NCBI GenBank assembly: GCA_963790075.1
Contig: CAWBNG010000005.1
Coordinates: 1 to 64,000, forward strand
DNA from: CAYOUV01 sp963790075
GTDB taxonomy: Bacteria; Chloroflexota; Anaerolineae; Anaerolineales; Villigracilaceae
Direction: 5' to 3'
Length of the DNA stretch: 64,000 nt
In this document: one piece after another, positions 19,285 to 27,646 of the stretch
Layout: every line of letters begins with the position of its first letter
Numbering within the stretch: the first letter of the stretch is position 1
Notes under the pieces: model-generated
Database searches by the model: none
Told to the model about the DNA's origin: nothing
What the model saw: only the letters and a program-made list of their open reading frames with translations
Translations under genes and position numbers: made by a program

Positions 19285-19870
19285 TTAAACACACACAGCC
19301 GCAGTCCTGCCTGTGGCCACGGCTGTGTATGATTCTTAGGTTTGATACGCCTGTCTAATCAATTCCTGCCAACGCAGGTTCGGTAGATAAGCGAAAGACG
19401 GCGACAAACGTTGTCACCGCAGGGCACTTGAGGTGCACGGGTTAGCCAGTGTCTTGGTCGTTAAGCGCTTTCCTGACTTTGCGCATCAAGGTCCGTCAAC
19501 CAAGCAAAATGACGGATTCCCCAACCGAACTACTGAAAACAGGATTGAGGGCGTACCCTAATTTTTCCTAGAGATCCGTTTACAAGCCATGGCCGCTTTG
19601 ACTTCATTCGCGGCAGAAAATTAACTGAACCATAATCCTTTTCAAGGATTACTGAATATTATACATGAAAATTACCTTAATCATTCTTTTTAATCACAAC
19701 TTTTTTGTCGAGCCGGGGTAAGTACTATTAGCCGGGTAAAATCTGGCAGATATCGCCTGAATAGATGACAAAAGAGACTATCCCGGTCTTTGGAGTTGTG
19801 ACATAATCCAGGTGAGTGACCGGACCGGTAACGTCCCGTCACCAGTCACACCAAACAGTTAGGAGGCCTT
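19285..19870. other. 585-bp intergenic region with many short hairpins, no gene recognised
   Basis: No plausible protein is encoded. Hairpins on the plus strand: ACACAGCCG/CGGCTGTGT (about 19292-19327), CCTGC-CAAC-GCAGG (19365-19378), GACAA-ACG-TTGTC with an outer CGG/CCG (19399-19419), GCAC/GTGC (19424-19436), CCGTCA/TGACGG (19493-19515) and AATCCTT-TTC-AAGGATT (near 19635). I compared it by eye with RNase P RNA, tmRNA, 6S RNA, SRP RNA and common riboswitches and found no signature motif. It could hold a small RNA plus the maeB promoter and leader. Confidence 0.5.
19816..19842 (+). promoter_or_regulatory. Stem-loop in the maeB leader
   Basis: GTGACCGGAC pairs with GTCCCGTCAC (9 of 10 positions) around CGGTAAC. 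It lies between a likely extended -10 (TGACATAAT, ending 19807) and the maeB ribosome binding site, so it would be near the 5' end of the mRNA. It may protect or regulate the transcript. Confidence 0.4.
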
Positions 19871-22126
19871 ATGAGCAAGATTACGCGCGAAGACGCTCTG
19901 GAATATCACCACCTGAACGGGAAGCCCGGTAAGATTGAGGTTGTTCCCACCAAGCCTATGGACACCCAGCGAGATCTGGGCCTGGCATATACGCCAGGAG
20001 TGGCAATACCTGTTCTTGAGATCGAGAAAGATCCTAAATTGGCTTACGAATACACTTCCAAGGGCAACTTGGTAGCTGTGATCACGAATGGTACGGCGAT
20101 CCTCGGCCTCGGGGACCGCGGCGCGCTGGCATCCAAACCAGTGATGGAAGGCAAGGGCGTTCTCTTTAAAAAGTTTGCGGATATTGATGTGTTCGATATC
20201 GAGGTCAATTCGCATGATCCGGATGAGATCATCAAAGTCGTGGCCGCCATCTCGCCCACCTTCGGGGGCATCAATCTTGAAGATATCAAAGCCCCTGAAT
20301 GTTTCTATATCGAAGAAACGCTCAAAGGGATGCTCGACATCCCGGTGTTCCATGATGACCAGCACGGTACGGCTATCATCTCTTCAGCTGGATTGGCTAA
20401 CGCATTGGAACTGGTCGGTAAGAAACATAGTGAAATTCGCATCGTGATTTCCGGCGCGGGTGCCGCGGCCATTTCCTGCGCGGAACTGGCCATTCGGTGG
20501 GGCGTAAAACGCGCGAACATCATGCTGGTCGACAGCCGCGGTGTGGTTTACCAGGGCCGGAAGGAAGGCCTTAACAAGTACAAGGAGCGCTTCCTGGTCG
20601 AGACCGATGCCCGCACGCTGGCTGATGCCGTGCGTGGTGCGGACGTGTTCTACGGCCTGTCGGTTGCCGACGTGCTGACCCCCGCCATGGTCAAGACCAT
20701 GGCAGACCAACCGATCATCTTCGCCATGGCCAACCCGGATCCCGAGATCAGGCCGGAAGTGGCGCGCGAGGCCCGTCCCGACGCAATCATCGCGACCGGT
20801 CGCTCTGACTACAACAACCAGGTTAATAACGTCCTGGGCTTCCCCTTCATCTTTCGCGGCGCACTTGACGTTCGCGCCAAAGCCATCAATGATGATATGA
20901 AATTTGCTGCCTCACAGGCGCTGGCCAATCTGGCGCGTGAGGACGTACCCGACTCGGTCTTACGCGCTTACGGTGTCGAAAGCATGAAGTTCGGGCAAGA
21001 ATACATCATCCCCAAACCGCTTGACCCGCGCGTCCTGCTCTGGGAAGCTCCAGCCGTAGCCGAAACTGCCATGAAGACCGGTGTGGCCCGTAAGGAAATC
21101 GATATCGATCAATACCGCGAGCAACTGGCCTACCGCCTGGGCAAGGGCGAACAGGTGCGTTACTTTATCATGAACAAAGCGCGCGCCAGCGGCGGCAAAA
21201 AGCGCATCGTCTTTGCCGAGGGCGAGGAGCCCAAGGTCATCCGCGCCGCGGCTCTGATCAAAGACGAGGGCATTGGTGTCCCGGTTCTGGTCGGTCGCCC
21301 AGCGGTGATCGAGGAACATATCAAAAATCTCGGCCTGGACTGCTGCCCCGAAATGGTCGACCCCGCCAATTTCAGCAAGATCGGCAAATATGCTGAGACG
21401 TATTACGAAATGCGCGACCGCAAGGGGCTGACCATGCAACAGGCCGTCAAGCGCGTCAAGGAACCCAACATCTTCGGCCCGCTGATGGTCAAGATGGGTG
21501 ATGCTGAGGCCTTTGTATCCGGCCTGACCTACGAATATCCCGAAGTAATCCGCCCGGCACTGCAAATCCATCACACCGCCGAGGGTGCTGCGCGCGCTGC
21601 GGGTGTGTACCTGATCATCGTGAACGACCGGGTTTACCTGTTCACCGACGCAACGGTCAACATCGACCCGACAGCGGAGGATCTGTCCGAGATTGCCTGC
21701 CTGGCGGCTGATTTTGCTCGCAAGCTGGAACTCGAACCGCGCGTGGCTTTCCTGTCCTTCTCGAACTTTGGCTCCACACCGCATCCTCTGTCTGACAAAG
21801 TGCGCAAGGCGGTCGAACTGACCAAAGCGCGCTGCGACTTTGTGGTCGACGGCGAGATGCAGGCCGACACCGCCATCGTCTCCGAAATCGCCGACGAACG
21901 TTATCCATTCAGCCAGGTCAGGGATGCGAACGTGCTGGTCTTCCCCTCGCTCGAATCGGCCAACATTGCCTACAAGCTGCTGGCGCGGTTGGGCAAGGCC
22001 AAGGCCATCGGCCCGATCCTGCTTGGCATGGGCGCTCCGATCCACGTAATGCAGACCGGTGACGAGGTCAATGACATCGTCCAGATCGCTGCCGTGGCCG
22101 TCATGGACGCCATGAGCCGCAAATAA
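19871..22126 (+). CDS. maeB: NADP-dependent malic enzyme with C-terminal phosphotransacetylase-like domain
   Basis: A 751-residue MaeB-type enzyme that decarboxylates malate to pyruvate, supplying NADPH and linking the TCA pool to pyruvate. The malic domain spans about residues 1-410 (DLGLAYTPGVAIPVLEIEKD, then the NAD(P)-binding segment IVISGAGAAAISCAELA). From about residue 430 a phosphate acetyl/butyryltransferase-like domain follows, usually non-catalytic and regulatory in MaeB. Length is normal. AGGAGG precedes the ATG. It appears monocistronic, with a hairpin-bearing leader and a terminator after it. Confidence 0.95.
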   Translation: MSKITREDALEYHHLNGKPGKIEVVPTKPMDTQRDLGLAYTPGVAIPVLEIEKDPKLAYEYTSKGNLVAVITNGTAILGLGDRGALASKPVMEGKGVLFKKFADIDVFDIEVNSHDPDEIIKVVAAISPTFGGINLEDIKAPECFYIEETLKGMLDIPVFHDDQHGTAIISSAGLANALELVGKKHSEIRIVISGAGAAAISCAELAIRWGVKRANIMLVDSRGVVYQGRKEGLNKYKERFLVETDARTLADAVRGADVFYGLSVADVLTPAMVKTMADQPIIFAMANPDPEIRPEVAREARPDAIIATGRSDYNNQVNNVLGFPFIFRGALDVRAKAINDDMKFAASQALANLAREDVPDSVLRAYGVESMKFGQEYIIPKPLDPRVLLWEAPAVAETAMKTGVARKEIDIDQYREQLAYRLGKGEQVRYFIMNKARASGGKKRIVFAEGEEPKVIRAAALIKDEGIGVPVLVGRPAVIEEHIKNLGLDCCPEMVDPANFSKIGKYAETYYEMRDRKGLTMQQAVKRVKEPNIFGPLMVKMGDAEAFVSGLTYEYPEVIRPALQIHHTAEGAARAAGVYLIIVNDRVYLFTDATVNIDPTAEDLSEIACLAADFARKLELEPRVAFLSFSNFGSTPHPLSDKVRKAVELTKARCDFVVDGEMQADTAIVSEIADERYPFSQVRDANVLVFPSLESANIAYKLLARLGKAKAIGPILLGMGAPIHVMQTGDEVNDIVQIAAVAVMDAMSRK

Positions 22127-22149
22127 CCCAATCTTGTCACTCAATTTCG

Positions 22150-22183
22150 AAAGGCCCCAAAAGAATTTTCTTCTGGGGTCTTT
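22150..22183 (+). terminator. Terminator of maeB
   Basis: A stem built on CCCC/GGGG plus flanking A/T pairs, followed by TCTTTCT, lies 24 bases past the maeB stop. The -10 of the next gene overlaps its end. Confidence 0.75.
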
Positions 22184-22187
22184 CTGC

Positions 22188-22193
22188 TACAAT
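22188..22193 (+). promoter_or_regulatory. -10 element (TACAAT) of the PIG-L gene, leaderless type
   Basis: TACAAT is 6 bases before the ATG at 22200, directly after the maeB terminator. No Shine-Dalgarno site fits in between. Confidence 0.55.
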
Positions 22194-22199
22194 TGCAGC

Positions 22200-22952
22200 A
22201 TGCGCTGGATTTACATTTCCCCACACCTGGATGACGCCGTGCTCTCCTGCGGCGGTTTGATCTGGGAGCAGGCCCGCCAGGGTACCCCTGTTGAAATCTG
22301 GACGGTTGTGTGTGGCTTCCCCCAGCCCCAGATACTTTCAGATTTTGCCAATGTGCTGCACGAGGAATGGGGCTTCTCTTCCGCGGAGCAGGCGGTCACT
22401 TTCCGCCGGCAGGAGGATCAAGCAGCGGCGAAAATGGTCGCTGCGAAGACCCGATACTTCGACGTGCCGGATTGCATTTACCGGCTATCCCCTGAGAGTG
22501 AACCGCTTTACACGGACGTCTTCGTCCCGCCCCACCCGGCCGAGGCCAAACTCCCGGCTCGGATCGCAACGGACCTCTCCTCCGGCCTGGAAAAAGACGA
22601 CGTCCTGGTTTGCCCTTTGACCATCGGTGGACACGTCGATCATGTCCTGGTACGCCTGGCCGTCGAGCAGTTCCAGCGTCCCTTGCTATACTACGCCGAT
22701 ATCCCTTACCTGTTGAATGAACCACAGGCGCTGGCACCGGCCACCTCAAAAATGAAACCGCGACAGTTCAAGATCTCCCCGGAAGGTTTACGCGCCTGGC
22801 AGGATGGAATCGCTGCCTATGCCTCACAAATTGGAATATTGTTCGAGGGCGAAGGCCGGATGCGGGCTTTGATCAGGGACTATTGGATGGCATCCAAGGG
22901 AGTACAACTGTGGCAGGCGCGAGACGGGCTTGATTCGACTCTCAATTCATGA
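22200..22952 (+). CDS. PIG-L family deacetylase
   Basis: A 250-residue LmbE/PIG-L-like zinc hydrolase, which usually removes N-acetyl groups from GlcNAc-type sugars or glycoconjugates. The zinc motif SPHLDDAVLSCGG at residues 7-19 (His9, Asp11, Asp12) and the later GGHVDH are present. The start at 22200 puts the motif at the very N-terminus as in the family; upstream in-frame codons run into the maeB terminator. The substrate (glycan, bacillithiol-type or other) is not determinable. Confidence 0.85.
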   Translation: MRWIYISPHLDDAVLSCGGLIWEQARQGTPVEIWTVVCGFPQPQILSDFANVLHEEWGFSSAEQAVTFRRQEDQAAAKMVAAKTRYFDVPDCIYRLSPESEPLYTDVFVPPHPAEAKLPARIATDLSSGLEKDDVLVCPLTIGGHVDHVLVRLAVEQFQRPLLYYADIPYLLNEPQALAPATSKMKPRQFKISPEGLRAWQDGIAAYASQIGILFEGEGRMRALIRDYWMASKGVQLWQARDGLDSTLNS

Positions 22953-22993
22953 TATATTAAACCCGCCGTCAAGATAGCTGGACGGGGACAGAT

Positions 22994-23014
22994 GCATCTC
23001 TGACCCAGAGATGC
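22994..23014 (+). promoter_or_regulatory. Palindrome upstream of greA
   Basis: GCATCTCTG-ACC-CAGAGATGC is a perfect 9-bp inverted repeat. A TATAAT at 23023-23028 lies 11 bases before the greA ATG, and the palindrome covers the place where its -35 would be. It could be an operator, or a terminator of the PIG-L gene (TTATTCT follows). Confidence 0.4.
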
Positions 23015-23039
23015 TTATTCTATATAATAGGGAACGAAC

Positions 23040-23510
23040 ATGCCAACGACATTCCTGACCAAGGAAGGTTATCAAAAGCTCCAAGAGGAGCTGGAATACC
23101 TGCGTTCAGTTAAGCGCCAGGAAGTCGCTAACCGTCTTCATGAAGCCATGGAAGGCGGTGAGCTGATCGAAAATGCTGAATACGAAGCCGCTAAAAACGA
23201 GCAGGCTTTTGTGGAAGGCCGCATCCAGGAACTGGAAATGCTCCTGGCAACTGCTCGCGTCATCGAGGAGACCGGAAAAAGCAAGGAAGGCCTGATTCAG
23301 GTTGGATCAAAAGTAATCATTCGGGAACATGGTTCCAAGGATGACGAAGAATACATCATCGTAGGTGCAGCCGAAGCCAGCCCGCGCGAGGGAAAGATCT
23401 CAAACGAATCTCCGATTGGTAAAGCTATTCTCAATCATCGCGTCGGCGACGAAGTGCAGGTTGAAGCGCCCGGCGGATCTTTCAAAGTCCGCATCGTGAA
23501 GGTCGAGTAA
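23040..23510 (+). CDS. greA: Transcription elongation factor GreA
   Basis: A 156-residue GreA, which stimulates RNA cleavage by backtracked RNA polymerase. The N-terminal coiled coil (FLTKEGYQKLQEELEYL to about residue 75) carries the acidic tip (EGGELIENAEY), and the C-terminal FKBP-like domain ends with SPIGKAILNHRVGDEVQVEAPGG. The length is standard. TATAAT is 11 bases before the ATG, giving a very short leader with at best AGGGAA as ribosome binding site. A strong terminator follows. Confidence 0.96.
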   Translation: MPTTFLTKEGYQKLQEELEYLRSVKRQEVANRLHEAMEGGELIENAEYEAAKNEQAFVEGRIQELEMLLATARVIEETGKSKEGLIQVGSKVIIREHGSKDDEEYIIVGAAEASPREGKISNESPIGKAILNHRVGDEVQVEAPGGSFKVRIVKVE

Positions 23511-23528
23511 ACAGGGGCTCGAATACAT

Positions 23529-23571
23529 GCCCCGCGCACCTGTACACCTACAGGCCGCGCGGGGCTTTTTT
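23529..23571 (+). terminator. Strong stem-loop with T-run between greA and lysS
   Basis: GCCCCGCGC pairs with GCGCGGGGC, with a smaller CCTGT/ACAGG hairpin inside the loop, followed by six T. lysS begins only 20 bases later, so lysS must be expressed by read-through or from a promoter inside this structure. Confidence 0.85.
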
Positions 23572-23590
23572 GTGCCAAGGAAGGTTAAGC

Positions 23591-25117
23591 ATGCCAGAAA
23601 TCACATCCCTTGAAAAAATCCGGCTCGAAAAAATCAAGGCACTGCGGCAAGCAGGATATGAACCCTATCCTACCCGCGCCGAGCGAACCCACACCAGCCA
23701 ACAGGCGCTTACCGCGTTCGATGAAGCAGAAAAGCAGGATGGGGCGGCGGAAGTCAAAGTGACCCTGGCCGGACGCATCCGCGCGGTGCGGCCGATGGGC
23801 AAGCTGACCTTCGCACACATCGAGGATGCCGGTGGGCGCATCCAATTATTTTTCCGGGTCAATGAGCTTGGCCAGGAACAGATCGATTTCTTCAACGAGA
23901 AATTTGACCTGGGCGACTTCATTCAGGCCAGCGGCAGCATGATGCGGACGCGTACAGGCGAGCCAACCCTGCTGGTGGGGGATTTCAAGATGCTCGCCAA
24001 GGCTGTTTCTCCGCTGCCGGCTGCCAAAGATGAAACGCTTGAGGACGGCACGGTCGTGCGACATGCCGCCCTGGAGGATTCGGAACTGCGCGCCCGCCAG
24101 CGTTACGCAGATCTGGCGGTCAATCCCGAGGTACGTCAGGTCTTTCGCACGCGCGCCAAAATCGTGCGCAGCCTGCGCGACTTTCTCGATCAGCATGGCT
24201 TTCTGGAGGTCGAGACTCCCGTTCTGCAGCCGCTCTACGGCGGGGCGGCAGCCAAACCCTTTGTTACCCACCACAACGAGCTTGACCAGGACATGTACCT
24301 GCGCATCTCCTTCGAACTATATCTCAAGCGTTTGCTGGTTGGCAACCTGGAGCGCGTCTACGAGATCGGGCGTGACTTCCGCAACGAGGGCGTATCTTAC
24401 AAGCACAACCCCGAATTCACCCAGCTTGAGTTCTATTGGGCTTACGCTGATTATCTGCAGGTGATGGAACTGACCGAGCAAATGGTGTCCCACGTGGCCA
24501 AGGAAGTCAGCGGCAGTTATAAAACCACCTACCAGGGCCACGCGCTCGACTTCACCCCGCCCTGGCGGCGCCTGGAAATGCGCCAGGGGCTGCTCGAGAC
24601 CAGCGGGATCGACATCGCCGAACATCCGGAGGCCGGGTCGCTGGCCAAGGCGATCAAGGCCACCGGCAAGGACGTCCCGGCCGAGGCTACACGCGGCAAG
24701 CTGATCGATTACCTGTTGAGCGAATTCCTGGAACCAACCCTGATCCAGCCGACCTTCCTGTATGACTATCCGCGCGACATCTCGCCGCTGGCCAAAGCCA
24801 AACCTGGTGACCCGCTGACCGTGGAACGTTTCGAAGGTTATGTGGCTGGTTTCGAACTGTGCAACGCCTTCACCGAATTGAACGATCCGCTCGACCAGGA
24901 ACAGCGCTTCATCGAAATGGGACGGGACTACGCCTCCGATGACGAGGAGCGCCATCCGATGGACGAGGATTACCTGCGCGCCATGCGTTACGGCATGCCT
25001 CCCAACGGCGGCTTCGGCATGGGTGTCGACCGTTTAACCATGATCCTTACCGACAAACATTCCATTCGCGATGTCTTGCTCTTCCCGGCCCTGCGCAAGG
25101 AAGAACCCAGCGCATAA
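23591..25117 (+). CDS. lysS: Lysyl-tRNA synthetase, class II
   Basis: A 508-residue LysRS that charges tRNA-Lys. The N-terminal OB-fold anticodon domain (VTLAGRIRAVRPMGKLTFAHIEDAGG) is followed by the class II core: motif 1 (FLDQHGFLEVETPVLQPLYGG), motif 2 (RVYEIGRDFRNEGVSYKHNPEFT) and motif 3 (GFGMGVDRLTMIL). AAGGAAGG precedes the ATG at 23591; seven in-frame upstream codons would start in the terminator T-run and are rejected. The gene sits directly behind the greA terminator. Confidence 0.96.
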   Translation: MPEITSLEKIRLEKIKALRQAGYEPYPTRAERTHTSQQALTAFDEAEKQDGAAEVKVTLAGRIRAVRPMGKLTFAHIEDAGGRIQLFFRVNELGQEQIDFFNEKFDLGDFIQASGSMMRTRTGEPTLLVGDFKMLAKAVSPLPAAKDETLEDGTVVRHAALEDSELRARQRYADLAVNPEVRQVFRTRAKIVRSLRDFLDQHGFLEVETPVLQPLYGGAAAKPFVTHHNELDQDMYLRISFELYLKRLLVGNLERVYEIGRDFRNEGVSYKHNPEFTQLEFYWAYADYLQVMELTEQMVSHVAKEVSGSYKTTYQGHALDFTPPWRRLEMRQGLLETSGIDIAEHPEAGSLAKAIKATGKDVPAEATRGKLIDYLLSEFLEPTLIQPTFLYDYPRDISPLAKAKPGDPLTVERFEGYVAGFELCNAFTELNDPLDQEQRFIEMGRDYASDDEERHPMDEDYLRAMRYGMPPNGGFGMGVDRLTMILTDKHSIRDVLLFPALRKEEPSA

Positions 25118-25128
25118 ATTTCACACCA

Positions 25129-25165
25129 CCTCAGATGCCCCGGCAGTTCAGCGGGGCCTCTGAGG
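25129..25165. terminator. Stem-loop between convergent lysS and methyltransferase genes
   Basis: CCTCAGA...GCCCCG pairs with CGGGGC...CTCTGAGG around a 9-base loop. It overlaps neither stop codon and has no T-run, so it may act in either direction. Confidence 0.6.
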
Positions 25166-25167
25166 GA

Positions 25168-25779
25168 TCATTTCCCACTTCGCCTGGGCCACCAGGCCGG
25201 GACTCGCTGGCAATAGGCTTTCCAGGCTTGGTCAAATTTTCGTTTGAGAACCACTTCTTCACGTCTGGCCCGCAGGACGACCGAGAACGTCATTGGAGCA
25301 AAGAGCAGCATGGCCCAGGTGCGGAAAAGCAGCAGAGCCCCCACTCCGGCCAGGATAACCCCCAGGTACATCGGATGGCGCAGGAACTTGTACGGTCCAT
25401 CTTGGATCAGCTCATGATCTGGATATACGCTGGCGCCAAAACTGCTGGAGATCCCAAACATCCTGCCCAGCGTGAGAAAGCCCCACAAATATAAAACCAC
25501 ACCCGGAAAGTACAGGCACGCTCCACTTACCAGCAGGCTGAACCGGCTAACCGTTGAAAGCTGAAGTGGAATTGGTTTCCACAGGACAACAGCCACGATC
25601 ACAAATCCGGCCGTCATCAAAATGATCACCGGCCAACGCAGGTAAAAAGCTGGCCCAGTCACTGGGCTTTTGTTTAAGCGCTTTTCTGCCCCCAGATACT
25701 GGACCAGAGGAAGAAAGATAGCCACCCCCCCGCAGAGCTTGGCCAGGAGGCTGATCAGATTTTCACTTATCTCTAACAT
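25168..25779 (-). CDS. Isoprenylcysteine carboxyl methyltransferase-like membrane protein
   Basis: A 203-residue protein with about five hydrophobic helices and the ICMT/PEMT-type SAM-binding motif GPYKFLRHPMYLGVIL, followed by an acidic-basic C-terminus ending in WPRRSGK. Family members methylate carboxyl groups or lipids at the membrane. Bacterial homologues are mostly uncharacterised, so the substrate is unknown. Divergent from the DUF3054 gene. Confidence 0.8.
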   Translation of the reverse strand: MLEISENLISLLAKLCGGVAIFLPLVQYLGAEKRLNKSPVTGPAFYLRWPVIILMTAGFVIVAVVLWKPIPLQLSTVSRFSLLVSGACLYFPGVVLYLWGFLTLGRMFGISSSFGASVYPDHELIQDGPYKFLRHPMYLGVILAGVGALLLFRTWAMLLFAPMTFSVVLRARREEVVLKRKFDQAWKAYCQRVPAWWPRRSGK

Positions 25780-25872
25780 GTTACAGGCTCCATGTTGGTC
25801 GATTCCACTTATTTATATTATCCGGATTGGACCTCAAAATGCAATCCCTGCTCCCCAGGATATGATTTGATG

Positions 25873-25878
25873 TACAAT
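25873..25878 (+). promoter_or_regulatory. -10 element (TACAAT) of the DUF3054 gene, leaderless type
   Basis: TACAAT is 6 bases before the ATG at 25885 with no ribosome binding site. Confidence 0.5.
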
Positions 25879-25884
25879 CGGCGC

Positions 25885-26262
25885 ATGTCCAAACGAACAT
25901 TTTTAATCCTGGGTGACCTGCTCGCCTTGACCGTCATCACCCTGATCGGTTTTGCCACCCACGGGGAGACCAGCCTGTCATTCCTTCCGCGCATGCTGAC
26001 CACGCTGGTTCCGCTGGCCGTCAGCTGGTACCTGGTTGCCCCCTGGCTGGGATTGTTCGACCCGCAGGTTACGGGTGAAGCGCATTGGCTGTGGCGTCCG
26101 ATGCTGGCCATGCTGTTTGCCGGGCCGCTGGCGGTCCTGCTGCGTGCCATTTTACTCAATACGGTCGTCATCCCCATCTTCGCCGTCGTCCTGAGCGTCA
26201 CTTCCGCCCTGGGCATGCTCGTCTGGCGAGGAGTTTGGCTCTTCTGGAACAAAAGACGGTAA
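25885..26262 (+). CDS. DUF3054 family membrane protein
   Basis: A 125-residue protein with four hydrophobic helices. The opening ILGDLLALTVITLIGFATHGE is the DUF3054 hallmark (GDxxAL...GxxxHG). Function unknown. The frame is open back to 25792, but the ATG at 25885 gives the family N-terminus and lies 6 bases after a TACAAT box. The ECF sigma gene follows after 56 bp. Confidence 0.8.
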   Translation: MSKRTFLILGDLLALTVITLIGFATHGETSLSFLPRMLTTLVPLAVSWYLVAPWLGLFDPQVTGEAHWLWRPMLAMLFAGPLAVLLRAILLNTVVIPIFAVVLSVTSALGMLVWRGVWLFWNKRR

Positions 26263-26318
26263 AATAATAGCTGGGATTGACGCTTTTTTCACCAAACAGA
26301 CCCCGGAGTCATAAAACC

Positions 26319-26927
26319 ATGGATGAAGCCCTCCTCATCCGAGACGCACAGCGCGGCGACCTGGACGCCTTCAACCGGCTTGTCCTGGAATATCAAGACA
26401 TGCTCTTCAACACTGCCCTGCGCATCCTCGGCGACGAAGACCAGGCTGCCGACGCCACGCAGGAAGCCTTCCTTTCGGCTTTCCGCAGTATCAAAAGCTA
26501 TCGCGGCGGCTCGTTCAAAGCCTGGCTGCTGCGCACGGTCACCAATGCCTGTTATGACGAACTGCGCCGCAAGAAACGCCGTCCGACCATCCCGCTCGAA
26601 CCTGAGACCGACGACGGCGACGAACTGGAAGCCCCGCGTTGGCTGGCTGACTCGTCCCTGTCGCCCGAGGAAGAAGTTGAGCTGGACGATCTCGAACACG
26701 CCATTCAGCATTGTCTGGATGACTTGCCGAGTGATTTCCGCACCGTGGTGGTGCTGGTCGACGTGCAGGGCCTGGAATATACCGAGGTTTCGGAAGCCGT
26801 ACGCGTCCCCCTCGGAACCATCAAGAGTCGCCTGGCACGTGCGCGTTTACGGTTACGCGAATGCCTGCAGGGCTTCTGGGAACTTTTACCCGCTGCTTTT
26901 CGTCTTGAAGATGTGAGCCAAGCATGA
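26319..26927 (+). CDS. ECF-type RNA polymerase sigma factor
   Basis: A 202-residue group 4 sigma-70 factor. Region 2 spans about residues 8-85 (LVLEYQDMLFNTALRILGDEDQAADATQEAFLSAF split over two helices), an acidic linker follows, and region 4 at about 130-185 has the helix-turn-helix EVSEAVRVPLGTIKSRLARAR. The start at 26319 has GGAG about ten bases upstream. The stop overlaps the start of the next gene (ATGA), which encodes its likely anti-sigma factor. Confidence 0.9.
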   Translation: MDEALLIRDAQRGDLDAFNRLVLEYQDMLFNTALRILGDEDQAADATQEAFLSAFRSIKSYRGGSFKAWLLRTVTNACYDELRRKKRRPTIPLEPETDDGDELEAPRWLADSSLSPEEEVELDDLEHAIQHCLDDLPSDFRTVVVLVDVQGLEYTEVSEAVRVPLGTIKSRLARARLRLRECLQGFWELLPAAFRLEDVSQA

Positions 26928-27646
26928 GCAGACAATCTTCCTTCCGGGACCTCGAACAACTGTCAGCCTATCTGGATGGGCAGCTGTCCGCGGTTGATTC
27001 TGCACGCCTGGAATCACAAATCGAATCGAATCCGGAAGTGCGTGGCCTGCTCGAAGAATTGCGCCGCACCCGGTCCGTTTTACGCGCGCTGCCATCCCGC
27101 CGCGCACCGCGTAATTTCACCCTTTCACCTCAAATGGTTGGGCAGAAGCCGCCTTTGCCGCGTTCGTTTCCGGCGCTGCGCTTCGCCACAGTATTGGCAA
27201 GCATATTGCTGTTGTTTTCGCTTGCAACCAATGTGGTCGCCCCGTTGGCTGCCCGGCAGTTGGCGGCCGCTCCTGCGGCATATGGCCTGGGCGGCGGGCC
27301 GGCTGCCTCCGACAACACCCGCCCGCAATCCGGCGGCGGCTGTGATGGTCCTGATTGTCCCAGCGAAGCCCCGGCCGCGCCCGCGGTCGAGATGGGACTG
27401 GCCACCCCCACCCCGCAACTTGACAACCAGCAGCAATTAGCACCTCAAGCCACCCAGCCGGCGCTGGCTGCCCCGAAAGAATCCGGCAACCAGTTTGCCC
27501 AGCCCACGCGGGCCGCTGAACCCGCGGCTTACAGACCCATCCCCGGCGCCTGGCTGATCGCCCTGGCAGCCCTCGTCGTGCTGGGACTCGTCACCACCTG
27601 GCTGGTGCAGTACCTCGCAGCCCGCAAATGGCGCAATACGAAATAA
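26924..27646 (+). CDS. Probable membrane anti-sigma factor
   Basis: A 240-residue protein coupled by ATGA to the ECF sigma gene. The N-terminal 60 residues (LEQLSAYLDGQLSAVDSARLE) look like the anti-sigma helical fold but have no His or Cys, so the HxxxCxxC zinc site of zf-HC2 proteins is absent. A transmembrane helix lies at about residues 84-104, then a Pro/Ala/Gln-rich extracytoplasmic stretch with one CDGPDC pair, and a second helix at about 210-230. The function is inferred from position and fold. The signal sensed is unknown. Confidence 0.75.
   Translation: MSRQSSFRDLEQLSAYLDGQLSAVDSARLESQIESNPEVRGLLEELRRTRSVLRALPSRRAPRNFTLSPQMVGQKPPLPRSFPALRFATVLASILLLFSLATNVVAPLAARQLAAAPAAYGLGGGPAASDNTRPQSGGGCDGPDCPSEAPAAPAVEMGLATPTPQLDNQQQLAPQATQPALAAPKESGNQFAQPTRAAEPAAYRPIPGAWLIALAALVVLGLVTTWLVQYLAARKWRNTK

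Noticed and set aside
19285..19560. Possible RNase P RNA, tmRNA, 6S RNA or tRNA
   Set aside because: None of the signature sequences (GAGGAAAGTC, tmRNA ends with a tag frame, T-loop GGTTCGANTC) was found on either strand.
20960..22144. Long minus-strand open frame opposite maeB
   Set aside because: Composition-driven shadow; the plus strand encodes a full-length MaeB.
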